A DNA stretch of 64,000 nucleotides from an uncultured bacterium (GCA_903906425.1 CAIVKH010000160.1:51510-115509), one strand, 5' to 3'; positions 31,974 to 41,383 are shown, counted from the stretch's first letter. Numbers and translations: made by a program. The notes: a model not told the origin generated them from the letters alone.

Positions 31974-34900
31974 TTCGCCAGTCCTCCCGCCGTCTCCACC
32001 AGCCGCAGAAGCTCCTGCACTTTCTGGTCGAGGCGAAGTTCGGTTGCGGCGGGGCGGAGCGTTTCCGCGACGGTGTTCATGTCGGTGCCAGCGGTGTAGG
32101 GGCTCACGCGCAGCAGTTCGGCGAACTCGGAGGCGCACGCGGAGACGCGGAAACGCGCGGGGGCTGCGGCGAAATTCGCGATGCTGTTCGCGTCGGTGAC
32201 GCGCTGTTCGAGTTCGGTCACGCGGCCCGTGTCGGGATCCTTGTAGCGGACGCGGACGGTGGCGATCGTATCGCGCTCACTCCTGAGCGCGTCGTCGCGG
32301 GCAAGAGTGCCCGCGTTACGCAGATCGATGTCGTACAGCGCGGTGACGGACTGGCCGCTGCCGACTTCGCCGGCATCGATGGCGTCGTTGCGGAAGTCTT
32401 CGCGGTTGAGGTGGCGCTTCTCGTAGCCGATCTGCCGCCAGCGCTTCACGCGGTCAGGATTGAATTCGACCTGGATCTTCACGTCCTTCGCGATCACGTG
32501 CAGCGTCTGCTCCCACTGCTCGACCAGCAGCCGCTTGGCCTCCTCGTCGGAATCCACGAACGCGTACATGCCGTCGCCCTTGTCGGCCAGGTTCATCAGC
32601 ATCGCGTCGTCGTAGTTGCCGGAGCCGAATCCGAGGACGGTCAGATAAATCCCCTGGTTGCGGTACTGCTCGACGGTCTTGAGGATCGCCTCCGCGGTCG
32701 CCGCGCCGAGATTCGCGACGCCGTCGGACATCAGCACCACGCGATTCGCGCCGCCGCTGACGAAACCGCGCGCAGCGACTTCGTAGCCGAGCTTCATGCC
32801 GCCTTCGAGCTGCGTCGAGCCGTTCGCGACGAGGCTGTCGATCGCGGCGAGAATCTTCTGCTTGTTCTCGCCGCGCGTGCGGTCGAGCAGCAGCCGCGCG
32901 GTGTTGTTGAACGCGACAATGGCGATCGTGTCGTTCGGCTTGAGCTGGTCCACGAGCATCCGCAGCGCCGGGCGGATACGGCCGAGACGGTCCGCCGAAT
33001 CCATCGAACCGGAGCAATCGATCACCAGCGTCAGCGACGCGGACTTCTTCGCATCGCGTCCGATCACGCGGCCGCGGATTCCGATCTTCAGCAATTCCAG
33101 CGGCGCGCGGAACGGGGACGGCGCAAGCTGCGTGTGGATCGCGAACGCGCCATTCGCGGGCGTCGCGTAGTCGTAATCGAACGAGTTGACGATTTCCTCG
33201 GTGCGGACCTGCTCCGGATCGGGCCAGTTGCCAGCTTGCAGCGCGCGTCGCGTCAGCGTGTAAGACGCTGTATCCACGTCGATCCCGAACGTCGAAAACG
33301 AATCTTCCTTCGCCTCGATGTACGGATTGAATCCCGCCGGCTTCCGCGGCGGCGCGGCGCGAACGGGTTCGCTATTGATGGAGGCAAGGATTCCTTCAAA
33401 CTTCTCAAGATTATCCGGCGTGTTCTGAGCGATCAGCGTGCCATTCGTCGTGATTGCAAGGGATGTTCCCTGCGGAAAGGGAACACCGGCGGCTTCAAAA
33501 AAACGTTTCGCTTCGTTCGCATCGGCATGAAGATCATTCTTCCCAGCTTCACTGGCGCCGGCTTTAAGAGCGGTTGCGACTACGGATTGAAACCCTTGAG
33601 GCACTTGATATGTGCGAGCGATTACGCCTCCAACGACGACTGCGGCCGGCGTCACGAAAACAGTCCCGTTTTCGATCCGGTATTTAAGTCCGGCAACTTC
33701 AGAGATGTACTTGATCGCGTCCGACGCCGAAGTTTGATGCAGGTTCAAGGTGATCTTTGGGACGCTTTCGCCAGAAAGTTCAATCGCGGAAGTATCAACC
33801 TTGAAAGCTGCATTTTGAGGATCGGACTGCGTCACAGCTTCGCTCAAGAATTTCGCAACGTCATTGATGTTGGCAGCGCGAAAATTGATTTCGGGAATGA
33901 CCGTGCTTTCGAGTTTTTTTTGCGTCGCCTGTGGCGAAATCGCCTTGCTCTCGGCGAGAGTATTGGGTGATAGATCGCTGACCGCCCTGTCGAACGATTC
34001 GAGCGTGTCGGGGCGGGCGGAGACGACGAGCTTTTCGGTTGTGGGATCGTAGGAGGCTTTCGCGCCGGGCGGAATCTTGACGCCTTGGGCGACGAGATAG
34101 TCATCGAACTTGGCGTAGCCGTCCTTCGCATCGAAGCGGGCCATCGTGGAATTCGGAACGGAGTATTCGCGCGTGGCCGGATACGCGCCGTTGGCGTAGG
34201 CGCTGGCAACGGTGCCGCGCGCTGATGTCGGCGGTTCCAGATTCGGCAGTTTGATTGCGACGGGCGTGCCGACGAACATCGGTTTCGGATATTCGGTTTT
34301 CAGCTTCTCCATCGGCTGCGGCTTCTCTTCGGCAGGCGTCGCGGTCGCAGCGGCCAGACCGCCTTCCATGCCGATGAAATTCGCGCCGCCACTGTAGCCA
34401 AGGGCAACCTGTTCCTTGCCTCTCGCGGATTCGAGCGACCGCTGCTTCCCGCGTTCGGCGTGGGACTGATCTTGTTTTTTCGAAAGATCGCCGAGCATCG
34501 TCAGATTCTGATTAGGCGTCAGTCCGTTTGCGTCCGTGAGAAGCAAGCCGCCGGCCGTGACTCCGCCGACGGGAACCGCGACTGATTCCTCGGTTTTCTT
34601 CTCTCCTTCGCCAGTCACGGCCCAGCGACCGTTTGCAGTTTTGGCAGGCGGCGCAACCTGCGGCGGAACGACGGCAACCTTTCCGGCAATTATTCCGAGG
34701 CCTGTCTGATTGAGTTCCGCTTCTTTGGAGTCCGACACTGGCGTGGGCGTGGTGCCATAGCCAGCGGCCAGAGTGCCGCCGTTGATCGTGGTGAATCCGG
34801 AATACGCATTTGCGCCATCGAGCGTGAGCGTACCGCCACCGGCCTTTGTCAGCGCCAAAGCCCGCGCCGGTTGCTGCCCGCCGGATGAATCGAAATAGAG

Positions 34901-36505
34901 ATTCTGCAGCTCTTTCGCGGAGGATTCCCCAGCTTTGACGATCCCGAATTCGGAAGCGTCCTTCAATCCATCGCCATCGGAATCCTTGCCGGACTTCTTG
35001 CCGCTGATTTCGCCGAGGAATCTGTCGAAATCATCGCCAGCGGCCGCCGACTTGTTGTTGCCGAGTTGCACATTCTTTCCGGCTGTCACGGTGACCGCGA
35101 CGGGGCGGCCCAGCGAAACAACTTGTCCCGCAACGCCACCAGCATCAGCCGCGCCGGCGAAGTCCCACGTCGTCAACTGCTGTGCGCCAGCCAGCCCGGA
35201 TACGGGCGCTCCGCCTCCGCCTCCCAGACCCGCGGCTGTCGTGCCAAGGCTGATGTTGTATTTCGTGACCTCGTCATTAAAGGCGACGCCATCACCGTCA
35301 TGCCACGCGAGCTCTCCACGCCGGGTTCCATCAATTTGACCGCGCTCACGGCCCGCGTCCCGTCCGTCTTTCGTACCGAGCATAACCGCTCCTCCATACG
35401 ATACGACAGGACTGGCTGCGGCTGCGGGATCAGCGGTGGCCAGATCCAGGCCGAAGGCGGCAACATCTGCACGGCCCGCTTCGCGTTGCAAATCGCGACC
35501 ACCGCTGGAGCGGCCTTCGTAGAGGCCTTTCATGACGAGCGGTTGTTCGGCATCGGTGATTGCGAAGGCAACATCGGTGGGTTTCGTCACTGCTTCGCTT
35601 CGTTCCAGCTTATCAACCTCCGCCAATCCGCGCGTTGTCTCCGGAGATTTTGCAGGCTCTGCAACGGTCGCGTCGCCGAACGTGGTGGCTGCGTTCAGGC
35701 GCACCGGCGGCGGTGCCGGTGGCGGGGTTGTGTACGCGAAGAAATTCTCCGTGCTGGATTCGGCTTTCGGCGCAGCTCGCTTGTCGGATGCTCCCCATTG
35801 GGCGGTGAAATTTCCAGAGCGCGCGAGTTGCGACGCGCCGGCGTTGTTCACGATGACGGCGTTATTCTCGACAAGTTTTTCGCTGTAATGGTGGACGATG
35901 GTCGGCGTCGCCGGGGCGGCTGGCTTTGCGGCATGTGTCGCAGAGCGCCGATCTTCAACAGCTGCTGGCCGACTTTCGGATTCACGGGCGAATTCGGTGG
36001 GATTGTCCATTTCAGGCGCGGCGGCGGGCGTATAGACGCCTTGCACTCCGTGCGAAGTCGCTCGACTCAGAGTGATCTCATCGCCGGCGGAGAGATTGCC
36101 GGTGATGACGATATATTTCGGCATCTGCTGAAAGCAGATTGCAAAGATCACGGCCAGCGGAAGCAGAATAAAAAGCGCTGTCCGCGCGAGCGGAACGAGC
36201 CACGGCAGGCGCACCGACGTGAATTTCGGAAGGCGGAAAATCTTCTCGATGACTTTCTTTCGTTCGCGGACGGCAACTTCGCGGTGCTTCTGCACGATCG
36301 CGGCGCGGCGGTTCGCGTCGAGTTTTTCGGGCAACGGCGACATCGCCATCGCGCCAGAAAGCAGGCACAACAAATCGGCGATTTCGCGGCAGGCGGCGCA
36401 GGTTTCGAGGTGCGCGCGGATTTCTTCGCGCTCGGCGTCGGGGAGTTTTCCGTCGTGAAAGGCGGGAATCCGCTCGATGAATTTATCGCAATTCGGAGCG
36501 TTCAT
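31970..36505 (-). CDS. Zinc-finger / secretin-N-like / von Willebrand A chimeric membrane protein (putative anti-sigma factor)
   Basis: 1511 residues from ATG 36505 (GGAGG upstream). Order: an anti-sigma-type zinc finger (His32-X3-Cys36-X2-Cys39); a membrane helix (about 103-125); a long low-complexity region including one autotransporter-type strand unit (GGTLTLDGANAYSGFTTING, about 550-580); secretin N0/STN-like and N1-like modules (about 810-1020, e.g. EINFRAANINDVAKFLSEAV); then a vWA domain with MIDAS DCSGSMDS (about 1160) and a YfbK-type C-terminal region. It lies directly downstream of an ECF sigma gene, so the N-terminus probably holds the sigma factor and the large periplasmic part senses something. 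A perfect hairpin (32296-32315) interrupts the C-terminal region. Confidence 0.85.
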   Translation of the reverse strand: MNAPNCDKFIERIPAFHDGKLPDAEREEIRAHLETCAACREIADLLCLLSGAMAMSPLPEKLDANRRAAIVQKHREVAVRERKKVIEKIFRLPKFTSVRLPWLVPLARTALFILLPLAVIFAICFQQMPKYIVITGNLSAGDEITLSRATSHGVQGVYTPAAAPEMDNPTEFARESESRPAAVEDRRSATHAAKPAAPATPTIVHHYSEKLVENNAVIVNNAGASQLARSGNFTAQWGASDKRAAPKAESSTENFFAYTTPPPAPPPVRLNAATTFGDATVAEPAKSPETTRGLAEVDKLERSEAVTKPTDVAFAITDAEQPLVMKGLYEGRSSGGRDLQREAGRADVAAFGLDLATADPAAAASPVVSYGGAVMLGTKDGRDAGRERGQIDGTRRGELAWHDGDGVAFNDEVTKYNISLGTTAAGLGGGGGAPVSGLAGAQQLTTWDFAGAADAGGVAGQVVSLGRPVAVTVTAGKNVQLGNNKSAAAGDDFDRFLGEISGKKSGKDSDGDGLKDASEFGIVKAGESSAKELQNLYFDSSGGQQPARALALTKAGGGTLTLDGANAYSGFTTINGGTLAAGYGTTPTPVSDSKEAELNQTGLGIIAGKVAVVPPQVAPPAKTANGRWAVTGEGEKKTEESVAVPVGGVTAGGLLLTDANGLTPNQNLTMLGDLSKKQDQSHAERGKQRSLESARGKEQVALGYSGGANFIGMEGGLAAATATPAEEKPQPMEKLKTEYPKPMFVGTPVAIKLPNLEPPTSARGTVASAYANGAYPATREYSVPNSTMARFDAKDGYAKFDDYLVAQGVKIPPGAKASYDPTTEKLVVSARPDTLESFDRAVSDLSPNTLAESKAISPQATQKKLESTVIPEINFRAANINDVAKFLSEAVTQSDPQNAAFKVDTSAIELSGESVPKITLNLHQTSASDAIKYISEVAGLKYRIENGTVFVTPAAVVVGGVIARTYQVPQGFQSVVATALKAGASEAGKNDLHADANEAKRFFEAAGVPFPQGTSLAITTNGTLIAQNTPDNLEKFEGILASINSEPVRAAPPRKPAGFNPYIEAKEDSFSTFGIDVDTASYTLTRRALQAGNWPDPEQVRTEEIVNSFDYDYATPANGAFAIHTQLAPSPFRAPLELLKIGIRGRVIGRDAKKSASLTLVIDCSGSMDSADRLGRIRPALRMLVDQLKPNDTIAIVAFNNTARLLLDRTRGENKQKILAAIDSLVANGSTQLEGGMKLGYEVAARGFVSGGANRVVLMSDGVANLGAATAEAILKTVEQYRNQGIYLTVLGFGSGNYDDAMLMNLADKGDGMYAFVDSDEEAKRLLVEQWEQTLHVIAKDVKIQVEFNPDRVKRWRQIGYEKRHLNREDFRNDAIDAGEVGSGQSVTALYDIDLRNAGTLARDDALRSERDTIATVRVRYKDPDTGRVTELEQRVTDANSIANFAAAPARFRVSACASEFAELLRVSPYTAGTDMNTVAETLRPAATELRLDQKVQELLRLVETAGGLAK
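32296..32315. repeat. Perfect 8-bp inverted repeat inside CDS
   Basis: CGCGGGCA (32296-32303), loop AGAG, TGCCCGCG (32308-32315). It encodes part of NAGTLARDDA in the C-terminal region of the vWA protein, where related proteins would normally continue from the TALYDIDLR strand into the RVRYKDPD strand. Confidence 0.6.
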
Positions 36506-36537
36506 GGCGCCGACCCTCCGGCGAATGCGTGCGTGGT

Positions 36538-36584
36538 TTCCAATGATTGGAAATTGCGGCCGCGGGTTTTTCCAATGATTGGAA
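36538..36584. repeat. 32-bp-period palindrome pair, locus 12
   Basis: Exact copies at 36538-36552 and 36570-36584, both central G, in the 100-bp gap between the sigma factor and its putative anti-sigma partner. The linker ATTGCGGCCGCGGGTTT is a clear GC-core example. Confidence 0.96.
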
Positions 36585-36605
36585 AACAATTCTTGCGGTT
36601 CCTGT

Positions 36606-37190
36606 TCATGACACAACCGCTCCTGTTTTGCGGAGACGACGGGCGAGTTCCTTCGAGGCGGTGCTGATCAGGCAACCGACATTGCCTTCGCTGCGGCCGG
36701 TGATCGCCGCGATCTGCATGTAGGAAAGGCCCTGTTGCAATCGCAAGATCAGCACCTCGCGCTCCGCCTCGTCCATCCCGGCGAGCGCATCGAGCGCGAG
36801 CTTCTGGCGATCGGCCAGTTCGAGGGCCTCGTCCTGGCGCGGCGGATCGTCGATCTCGCAATCCTCCGCGTGCGCGGCGTGGAGTTTCTTGAGCCGTTCC
36901 TCTTTGCGGATCAGATCGAGCGCGGCGTTGTGCGTCGTTCGATAGAGCCACGCGCGAAGATGAACGTCCGTCCAATCGCGGCTCTCGGCCCAGGCATCGC
37001 AGAGGCGGATGAACGCGGTCTGGACGACATCCTGCGCGAGGTCTGCGTTGTTGAGCAGACGGGCTGCGTAACGCAGCAAAGGCGTTTCATGCGCGGCGAT
37101 CACGGTTTCAATTTCTCCACGGCCTTCCGGCACCGCGCCGGTCGGCTGGACTGCTGGGGGCATCTCTGGCCTCATGTTGTCCGATTTCAT
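36606..37190 (-). CDS. ECF-type RNA polymerase sigma factor
   Basis: 194 residues from ATG 37190; ATG 37175 is also possible. Region 2: ETPLLRYAARLLNNADLAQDVVQTAFIRLCDAW and the -10-recognition segment LRAWLYRTTHNAALDLIRK. Region 4: LDALAGMDEAEREVLILRLQQGLSYMQIAAITGRSEGNVG, a helix-turn-helix. This is the normal ECF layout and size. It directs polymerase to a small set of promoters and is presumably held by the zinc-finger protein encoded just downstream. The 270 bp upstream of the start would hold its promoter and contain palindrome locus 13, but I see no convincing -35/-10 pair. Confidence 0.93.
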   Translation of the reverse strand: MKSDNMRPEMPPAVQPTGAVPEGRGEIETVIAAHETPLLRYAARLLNNADLAQDVVQTAFIRLCDAWAESRDWTDVHLRAWLYRTTHNAALDLIRKEERLKKLHAAHAEDCEIDDPPRQDEALELADRQKLALDALAGMDEAEREVLILRLQQGLSYMQIAAITGRSEGNVGCLISTASKELARRLRKTGAVVS

Positions 37191-37369
37191 CGATAATACG
37201 TTTGTCGACTGGCCCGCCTTCAGAAAAAGTTTTGCCGCGGCGGGCATCATCGCAGAATTTCAATACGCCGCAAGGGCGCGGGTGGTTGACGGGAAGGAAG
37301 GGATGATGGGGAATTGGGGCGATGGGGTTTTGAATTTGTCCAAGGCCGCATTGTCCCGGGGTCCCATTC

Positions 37370-37416
37370 TTCCAATGATTGGAAATTGCGGAAGCGGCTT
37401 TTTCCAATCATTGGAA
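37370..37416. repeat. 32-bp-period palindrome pair, locus 13
   Basis: Exact copies at 37370-37384 (central G) and 37402-37416 (central C), in the 269-bp gap upstream of the sigma gene and downstream of the beta-propeller gene. Confidence 0.96.
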
Positions 37417-37459
37417 GTCACCGCCGGCGCGGCGCGGTGCGGCGAAAGGAGGCCGGCGT

Positions 37460-38923
37460 TTATTTCGGGGTGGCAAGCATGATGCGGGATTTGCCGGTTT
37501 CGTCCTGCTGCCAGACGATGTGGTGATTAGACGTGCGCGGATCGCGGTCCTCGACGTTGTTGTCGGTGATCTGGATGACGTCCTTGGCCACGGTGTTGCC
37601 TTCGGCGTCCTTGGTGAAGCCGCTGCTGATTTCCCAGGCGAAAATTTCGGCGTCCCAGTTGTCTTTGTAGCCCTGCCAGACGACAAGGCCGTCGCGGATG
37701 TCGGGGTTGACGTCGTCGTAGTTGTTGGAGGTGAGCTTGTAGGTTTTCTGGCCGTCGTAGTAGTAGATTTCGAAGTCGTCGCCATCGAAGCTCTGCCAGA
37801 CAACTTTGCCATCCCAGATGCGGGGGTTGATGTCGTCGTCGGGGTTGCCTTTGCTGATGTTGGTGATGCCTTTGACGGGGCCGGCCGGGCTGTTGGAAAC
37901 GGTGTGATAAAGGAAGATGTCGGCGGCGGTGGATTCGTAGCCTTCCCAGGCGACGTCGCCGTTCCAGATGACGGGGGCGACGTCGTCGTAACGGTTGGAG
38001 GTGATTTGCGAGGTGATGTCCTTTTCGTTGTCGTACATGAAAATCTCGAAATCGTGGCCGTCCCAACCGTACCAGACGACGAGTCGGCCCTGAACCTTCG
38101 GTGCCATGTCGTAATAGAAATTTGTCGTGAGTTGTTTCGAGACGCCATCCTTCCAAAAGAAAATCTCCCAGCCGAAGGGCCAGCCCTTTTCCTTCTGCCA
38201 GGAGACCTGTTCATTCCAGATGCTCGGTGCCAGATCGGCCCGGCCATCGCGCGTCAGACGACTGGTGTTTCCGGTGCCCGCTCCGCCACCACCGGTCCAA
38301 TAGAGGATTTCTGAGTCGCCACGAGGATGACGACGGACTTCGTTGGTGACGTCAATCTTCTCGACGATGTTGGTGGTTTCGATCATCCCCTGCGAATTGG
38401 TCACGAAAACCGCGCTGAATTGCTCGCCGGTCGGCGCCGCCACCATCGAAACAACGCCGTTGCTGTCTGCGACGGACGAGTAAAGAGCGCGCAGCTCGGT
38501 CATCCCACCCTCATCCCGCCACGGGACTTCTTTGAGCCTTACGGTGAGATCGCCGGGAGTGTTGGCAAAGCTCGCAATCCACACCAGCGAATTGCTGAAC
38601 GCCTGGGGCTTCGCGCTGTTTTGTCCGCCCTCCGGGTTTTCCAAGTCCCGGCGTTGGCCGTGGTCGAAAATCGTCACTCTTGTTGCGCCGCCGGCGATTT
38701 CATTGGTGTATGCGCTGACCCACGCAATCAGGCTTGAATTACCGATGGTTGGTTCGCGGCTGACGATCGCGTCGTCGGAAATCTGTTTCACATCAAACTG
38801 CAGCGCAGATGCGGCGCTCGCCCACGACAACAGCGCGCCGAGCAATGAAACGCCAGCCGGCCCAATCCCGGATCTGCGGCAGCGCAACGTGAAATCTACG
38901 TTATATCGGTCCGGCATGATCAT
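37460..38923 (-). CDS. Exported TolB-like beta-propeller protein
   Basis: 487 residues. The N-terminal hydrophobic stretch (GPAGVSLLGALLSWASAASA) is a signal peptide. The body has about eight repeats of a beta-propeller unit, best seen after residue 230: VVWYGWDGHDFEIFMYD, WEGYESTAADIFLYH, WQSFDGDDFEIYYYDG, each followed by an LTSN-YDDVNPDI turn. Such TolB-like propellers bind proteins or glycans at the cell surface; no catalytic motif is visible. The repeats are so regular at the DNA level that the reverse strand also carries long Thr/Ser-rich open frames. A palindrome pair follows its stop. Confidence 0.83.
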   Translation of the reverse strand: MIMPDRYNVDFTLRCRRSGIGPAGVSLLGALLSWASAASALQFDVKQISDDAIVSREPTIGNSSLIAWVSAYTNEIAGGATRVTIFDHGQRRDLENPEGGQNSAKPQAFSNSLVWIASFANTPGDLTVRLKEVPWRDEGGMTELRALYSSVADSNGVVSMVAAPTGEQFSAVFVTNSQGMIETTNIVEKIDVTNEVRRHPRGDSEILYWTGGGGAGTGNTSRLTRDGRADLAPSIWNEQVSWQKEKGWPFGWEIFFWKDGVSKQLTTNFYYDMAPKVQGRLVVWYGWDGHDFEIFMYDNEKDITSQITSNRYDDVAPVIWNGDVAWEGYESTAADIFLYHTVSNSPAGPVKGITNISKGNPDDDINPRIWDGKVVWQSFDGDDFEIYYYDGQKTYKLTSNNYDDVNPDIRDGLVVWQGYKDNWDAEIFAWEISSGFTKDAEGNTVAKDVIQITDNNVEDRDPRTSNHHIVWQQDETGKSRIMLATPK

Positions 38924-39024
38924 GTTTGGGATTTGCCGGGCGTTGCGAAGACATGGCCATGCGACCTGCGCGCTGGCGTTTTTCGGGACGTCTTTCTTAG
39001 CATGACCATTTCACGTTGATGTGT

Positions 39025-40209
39025 CTATTTCTGCTGCGTTGGTGCCGGCGCGGCGGACAGGCCGTTGGTCTCAACCGGCGGGATGGGCCAGTCCGGTCCC
39101 CATTGATGCGCGTCGTTCCAATAGTGCAGAGGTTTCTGCGATTTAAGCTGGGCATCGGCCAGCCGGGGATCGAGCCGGTCATCGCGGATCAGGCGCATCG
39201 CCGCCATGTCGCGGCCCATTCGTTCGATAGCCTTAAGGTTCGCATTGACCATCGGCCGCTCAAACGAAGTCTTCACGCTGATGATGTTTTGATCTGCCTT
39301 CAAATCCGAGCTTCCGATCATGTTGGCCATTTCATAGGCCCACCACGTTGAAACATGATCGCCCCACGGCGTCTTGTGAACGACGCCATCGAAGTGGGTC
39401 TTCATGGCCAGCATTGCCGCAAGCCGAAGGTCATTGACAATCGAGAGCGCGAAGCCGGCCGACTTCGTGTCTCTCGCCAGAAACAGCGCGTCATAATTGC
39501 CGTGCGTCCGCGAAAGGCTGCCCTTGAAAATACACGTCTGGATATGCGTCCGCAGCTGCGCCGGCATTATGCGCTTGGGGTCGGGAAACACGGCCGTGAA
39601 ATACAGCGTGCGGTTGGTCATGAGGCCCACCAGCGGAAGAATGTCGCCCGACAGTGTCGCCTCCAGAATTTCATCGTGAAGATGGCTCACCTTCGGATCG
39701 GCGAAAACAATCATGTCACGCCCGAGCAAACCCAACAGCGTGTTGCCCGAATTCCACAGATTGTGGTCAATCTGGGCGGCGAAGAACCCGTCGTGGTTCA
39801 TTGCCGGCCGCCGCCTGCCGATTTCAAATCCGCCCAGCACATGCACCGCCACGTCCTCGATCTTGCCCTCCGGCGATTTCGTATAGGTCACGGCCATGGC
39901 CGACACTTCACCCATGTTGATCGTCGGATCCTCGGCAATGCCCTTGGCGATCAGCCCGCGCAACTGGTTCAGTAATTCCGGCTCTCCGCCGAACACCGCC
40001 TCCAGGTAGCTGGCCTCGAAGGTTCTGGCCGCCGGCGCCTCGCCGATCGTCTCATGGCCATTGATCACGTGCCGGATTTGCGCCTGCCAGTCGCGGAGAA
40101 GGGAATACGTGCGCTTGGCGCGAAAGCCCATATAGCCGGCGGTGGCCACAAGCGCGACCATTGCCGAAACCGCGACCACCTGGGCCCATCTTTTGACTCG
40201 AATATTCAT
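39025..40209 (-). CDS. Membrane-anchored protein of unknown function
   Basis: 394 residues from ATG 40209; a longer frame to 40689 runs through a palindrome pair and the divergent gene and is rejected. One N-terminal membrane helix (VVAVSAMVALVATAGYMGF) is followed by a large soluble part, probably periplasmic. Recognisable segments are FGGEPELLNQLRGL, VHVLGGFEIGRRRP and a C-terminal Pro-rich end. I do not recognise the family. It is divergent from the glycosyltransferase cluster at 40463 and followed by the propeller gene 101 bp downstream, a gap that lacks a palindrome array. Confidence 0.72.
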   Translation of the reverse strand: MNIRVKRWAQVVAVSAMVALVATAGYMGFRAKRTYSLLRDWQAQIRHVINGHETIGEAPAARTFEASYLEAVFGGEPELLNQLRGLIAKGIAEDPTINMGEVSAMAVTYTKSPEGKIEDVAVHVLGGFEIGRRRPAMNHDGFFAAQIDHNLWNSGNTLLGLLGRDMIVFADPKVSHLHDEILEATLSGDILPLVGLMTNRTLYFTAVFPDPKRIMPAQLRTHIQTCIFKGSLSRTHGNYDALFLARDTKSAGFALSIVNDLRLAAMLAMKTHFDGVVHKTPWGDHVSTWWAYEMANMIGSSDLKADQNIISVKTSFERPMVNANLKAIERMGRDMAAMRLIRDDRLDPRLADAQLKSQKPLHYWNDAHQWGPDWPIPPVETNGLSAAPAPTQQK

Positions 40210-40337
40210 GCCGTCACGCGCCCGTCCTGCTTCAAGAACGAAGAATCTACATACACATTCCACCCGCCAACGACAAGGCCAAATCCAGCCCCGCCCCGCC
40301 GGATTTTTTCCCTGCCGCAGCCGTTCCGCAGCGGATT

Positions 40338-40384
40338 TTCCAATCATTGGAAGTTTCCGTGGCCGCAATTTCCAATCATTGGAA
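40338..40384. repeat. 32-bp-period palindrome pair, locus 14
   Basis: Exact copies at 40338-40352 and 40370-40384, both central C, in the divergent 253-bp gap upstream of the polysaccharide cluster. Confidence 0.96.
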
Positions 40385-40417
40385 AAATCCGTGCCCGCGA
40401 CGGCCGGCGTTTGAAAA

Positions 40418-40446
40418 TTGCACTGAAACCTCCGGGCGCATAGTCT
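40418..40446 (+). promoter_or_regulatory. Candidate promoter of the polysaccharide cluster
   Basis: TTGCAC (40418-40423), 17-bp spacer, TAGTCT (40441-40446), placed 17 bases before the ATG at 40463 and just downstream of palindrome locus 14. The -10 matches only at the key TAnnnT positions. Confidence 0.3.
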
Positions 40447-40462
40447 GCCCGCCTTTTCGGAA

Positions 40463-41383
40463 ATGAACGGCACGGCCAACCAGACAGTTTCAGTGGTGAT
40501 TCCGGTCCTGAACGCGGAAGCGTATCTCGACCGTCTGCTCGCCGCGCTCTTCAGCCAGAAGCCCGCCGCGCCGGCGGAAATCGTCCTCGTGGATTCCAAC
40601 TCGCAGGACCGCACGCGCGAAATCGCCGCGAAATTTCCGGCCGTCCGCGTCGTTCCGGCTGGAAAATTCACGCACGGCGGCGCGCGCAACCTCGGCGCCC
40701 GCGAGGCGAAAGGCGATATTGTCGTTCTGATGACGCAGGACGCGCTGCCGCAGGACGAAACCTGGCTCGCGAAGCTCCTCGCGCCGCTCGCCGATCCGAA
40801 AGTCGCCGCGACCTATTCGCGCCAGACTCCGTATCCCGATGCGAATCCGATGGAGCGCTACTTCCTTTTCACGCATTTTCCGCCCGGCGATGCCGTCCGC
40901 CGCGAGCAGCGCGAAGGTGATCTCGGCCTCGGAAATGTCTTCTTCTCCAACGTCGCCGCCGCCATCCGCCGCGATCTTCTTCTAAAATTTCCGTTCGACG
41001 AAAAAATCATCATGTCCGAGGACCAGCAGCTCTCGCGCGATCTGATCAAAGCCGGCTACACCGTGGTTTATCAGCCCGAATCGGTGGTCATCCACTCACA
41101 CAATTATTCTCTGCCGATCTGCTTCCGCCGTTATTTCGACAGCATTTATTCGCTCACGCAAATTTTTCCGAAGCACGACATGGGCGAAAGCGCCTCGATG
41201 GGATTTCGCTACCTGTTCCGCGAAGTGTGGCACATGGCTCGACACTATCCGGCGTGGTTGCCATATTACCTCTGCTACACCGCCTGCAAATCCGCCGGAA
41301 CCCTGATGGGCCACTTCGCCGGAAGAATGCCGCGCGCGTGGGCAAAAAAAATGAGCCTCCACCGATATTATTGGGACGCATGA
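40463..41383 (+). CDS. Family 2 glycosyltransferase (rhamnosyltransferase-like)
   Basis: 306 residues. The N-terminal GT-A fold has VSVVIPVLNAEAYLDRLL, the donor-binding EIVLVDSNSQDRTREIA and GGARNLGAREAKGDIVVLM, followed by the TQDALP region and an acceptor-side EDQQLSRDLIKAGY motif. It resembles dTDP-rhamnosyltransferases and other GT2 enzymes of polysaccharide synthesis. It should act on the cytoplasmic face of the membrane on a lipid-linked glycan. Its stop overlaps the start of the ABC permease gene (ATGA), making it the first gene of an export operon. Confidence 0.88.
   Translation: MNGTANQTVSVVIPVLNAEAYLDRLLAALFSQKPAAPAEIVLVDSNSQDRTREIAAKFPAVRVVPAGKFTHGGARNLGAREAKGDIVVLMTQDALPQDETWLAKLLAPLADPKVAATYSRQTPYPDANPMERYFLFTHFPPGDAVRREQREGDLGLGNVFFSNVAAAIRRDLLLKFPFDEKIIMSEDQQLSRDLIKAGYTVVYQPESVVIHSHNYSLPICFRRYFDSIYSLTQIFPKHDMGESASMGFRYLFREVWHMARHYPAWLPYYLCYTACKSAGTLMGHFAGRMPRAWAKKMSLHRYYWDA

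Noticed and set aside
31898..33970. Plus-strand open frame of 690 codons
   Set aside because: Antisense to the vWA domain, whose MIDAS motif and coupled genes show the minus strand is coding.
37460..38247. Thr/Ser/Arg-rich open frames over the beta-propeller gene
   Set aside because: They are alternative frames of a highly repetitive propeller gene and have low-complexity composition.
40210..40689. N-terminal extension of the membrane-anchored unknown protein to 40689
   Set aside because: It would overlap the divergent glycosyltransferase gene and translate a palindrome pair. The membrane anchor begins at 40209.
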